Positions 61,790-64,000 of a DNA stretch of 64,000 bases are shown one piece after another. The position numbers and the translations under genes are program-made. Below the pieces are notes generated by a model. That model saw only the letters and a list, made by a program, of their open reading frames with translations, was not told the DNA's origin and ran no database searches. This stretch comes from Amblyornis subalaris. Lineage: Eukaryota > Chordata > Aves > Passeriformes > Ptilonorhynchidae. How positions within the stretch are numbered: position 1 is the stretch's first letter; every line of letters begins with the position of its first letter. The stretch lies in assembly GCA_018881555.1 (NCBI GenBank), contig JACAXG010000052.1, positions 3,596,001 through 3,660,000 on the forward strand. Reading direction: 5' to 3'.

Positions 61790-64000
61790 TGACTGAGAGT
61801 GCTATTGCATCTGTCATACGTGAGGAAGTGCACATGTATATTCCTTCAGTGAGATGAAAGCAAGACTTGTTATCTCCTAAACATTGTTACAAGTACAGTT
61901 TCAATTGTAAATTTTTAAAAATGTGTATTTCGTTTCCTAGAGATCTTATGTTGTGTTTCATCTACTATTCTTTCTAATTCCACAGCAACAATACAGCCTC
62001 ATGTAGCATGATTTACAGTTGCTCAAGTCAGATTACTGAATGTTCCTGGTTCCATAAAATATTATGCCTACCACTGCACTGTGGAAAAGAAAGCTGAAAG
62101 GCTGAGAGGACCTTCTGTCTCTGGCGTATTACTGTCCATTTAAAAAATGCAGAGGTAAGTAGTATCACAGTACATAGCTCNGTTGCATCCTGTACAGTTT
62201 GTACAGTGCAATATCCTCAAAATGGGGAATCTGTGTTTTAGTTGGTTACATATACCTGGCTAGTCCTTCACTGGATTTTAGAGAAGCTATTTATAAGCAT
62301 TCATCATCATAAGTCTTTGGTTTGAGAAACAGAGTTTGTAATAAAAATGGTAATGGGATGACCCAGTGCTATTGACCTGAGGAGTAAGGAATGTTCCCCT
62401 CTGTGTTGGTGGATCGTCTTGGACAGCAGAGAAGGACTTTAGGAGCCCTTTGAACAATCACTTCTCCAAGTGCTCAGCCACATCAGAGTCTAATTCAGAG
62501 TGCTCTAATAACCACATCTAGGCCCTCTAGAGGTTTATGTTTTAGAANAGATTTCTACAAAAATACCAGTCTGAAAGTATATATTTTTCAGTGGTGCGAG
62601 GACTGTAAAAAATAATTTTTGTAATGAGGCAGCATTTTCTTTCCCCATGTGAAACACTGATGGAAATCACAATAAATAAATGCAATGTCAGGTTAGAAAA
62701 AATGTTGTAGTTTCATGTTGTTGGTTTGCAAATTGAATTTTTACATAAAATTTACACTAAATGGAACCTCATTATACAGTGATGAGGTCCAGTATGATCC
62801 AAATCGTTAAAATCACTGTACTGCTTAATGATTCACTAAGTGGTACTGCAGTGCCATAAATTTAGTACTAGTTTCATGATTCAAAACACCAGACTGAGAC
62901 ACCAGCAAATCGTATGTGGATCATTAAATTTACAATGAATGTCAGAGATGAAATAAGGGGGAAAAAACACTTTGAGAGATAGGGATAATATGTGCTCTAA
63001 GGTGACATCCATCAAGATAAATGATCTTATACCACTTCTGCTTGGATAATAATGGGGGGTTGTTTTTTTGTTATTCTTCATTTCATAATTTCTAAAAGGG
63101 TTGAAAGCCTAAACCTTTTAAGAATTAAAGCATCTGTCACTTTCTGAGTACCTTGTGATCTATTTTATTTGTATTTATACAATGTACATATGCTGCTACA
63201 TTCTCCTCTGACCCCATTGGGCCAGATTCTCCCCTCGGTAGGATCAAAATATATCGGCTTTGTACATTCTACAATAGCGGATTAGAATAGTGCAGCTAGT
63301 GCACTAATAGTGCTTTCAGAACACTTGAAAATAATTTTTTGCAGTTTTATATACATATAATGGATGGACAAATAAAGAAGTTCCTTTCTAATCTTTTATA
63401 TCTCATTTGTATGCATTCTAACTTATATATGTAAATATTAAAAATGCTATCCAGAGGAGCAACATAGTCATATGCAAGGTACAAGTATGGAATACTTCAC
63501 TCCTCCAGTTTTAGGAGACTGAATAGTTCAGTCTTCCATCGATTGACTATTTCATTGTTTTAATTCTCCACCAATAGCTATTTCCCATCATGAATCAGAC
63601 ATCACCAAGACTGTAGAAAACACGTAGGCTGCATTTTTCAGAACCAGCATATCCTAAGTGAGGAGTAATGCATAGATTTGAAAATAAAAAAATATTCATG
63701 GATTTAAAAATAATAATAAAAAATGTCGACCACAATAGTGTGACTGGATGGGAGAATTTAAAATTTTGTCCAGAAAGATGCAAATTGAATAGAATGATAT
63801 ATGATTTAAGGTATTTTACTGTTTCTGAGATCTAATGATGCTATAGGGAAAACTAAGAATTCTGAAATTATGTATCTAGGCAGGAGGGAGGATTTCCAAA
63901 TTTTTGCCCCACTGTCTTATTCAAATTTTAATCTTATTTCAATGCACTGAGATGCCAAATGAAGCAAAAGGTAGGACAGAAATGCTGTGAAATACAACAC
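61790..64000. other. AT-rich non-genic stretch
   Basis: No supported gene. A short segment GGGCCAGATTCTCCCCTCGG (from 63220) resembles the edge of an ancient reptile/bird repeat. The rest is anonymous AT-rich DNA. Confidence 0.55.

Noticed and set aside
1..64000. CRISPR arrays, operons, prophage or other bacterial systems
   Set aside because: No regularly spaced repeats, no dense coding and no ribosome-binding-site pattern. The sequence is plainly vertebrate.

Overview
The window looks like AT-rich, CpG-poor intergenic or intronic DNA from a bird, probably a songbird (passerine). The evidence is chicken-repeat-1 (CR1) LINE fragments and several avian endogenous-retrovirus solo LTRs, one of which I recognise as an abundant bird LTR. 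The many isolated N bases are typical of a draft vertebrate assembly. I found no convincing intact protein-coding gene, rRNA, tRNA, operon or CRISPR array. Nearly all open frames are under about 120 codons, lack splice support, or are translations of repeats.

Layout. 1-7.8 kb: AT-rich unique sequence with small microsatellites. 7.8-8.7 kb: a minus-strand Asp/Glu/Ser/Asn-rich coding relic with one frameshift and one in-frame stop, possibly plus a downstream exon. 9.76-10.24 kb: a CR1 fragment. 13.9-14.5 kb: an old amniote repeat. 19.9-21.3 kb: the best CR1 copy, minus strand, with readable reverse-transcriptase motifs but a damaged catalytic box. 21.5 kb: a 66-bp tandem duplication. 25.2 kb: a possible 91-bp exon. 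26.3 kb: a compact promoter-like block (ATTGG, kappaB-like site, TATA) followed by a strong splice donor. 27.8-28.7 kb: another decayed CR1. 30.5-31.1 kb: a solo LTR with a 6-bp target duplication. 38.9-39.7 kb: a solo LTR with a 5-bp duplication. 43.1-43.5 and 47.5-47.95 kb: blocks that look like conserved non-coding elements. 52.26-52.93 kb: a CpG-rich, probably young solo LTR with a 5-bp duplication. 55.71-55.81 kb: a long near-perfect hairpin. 56.2-56.8 kb: an old plus-strand CR1 fragment. 57.5-58.06 kb: a plus-strand solo LTR. 58.1-64 kb: unique DNA with one longer unexplained open frame.

There is no gene system in which parts work together; the window is a record of retroelement insertion and decay in a gene-poor stretch. 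The items most worth testing are the 55.7-kb hairpin, the acidic relic at 8.2-8.7 kb, the promoter plus donor at 26.3 kb, and the three LTRs whose target duplications give exact insertion boundaries. Family names for repeats rest on remembered consensus patterns, not on a database search.
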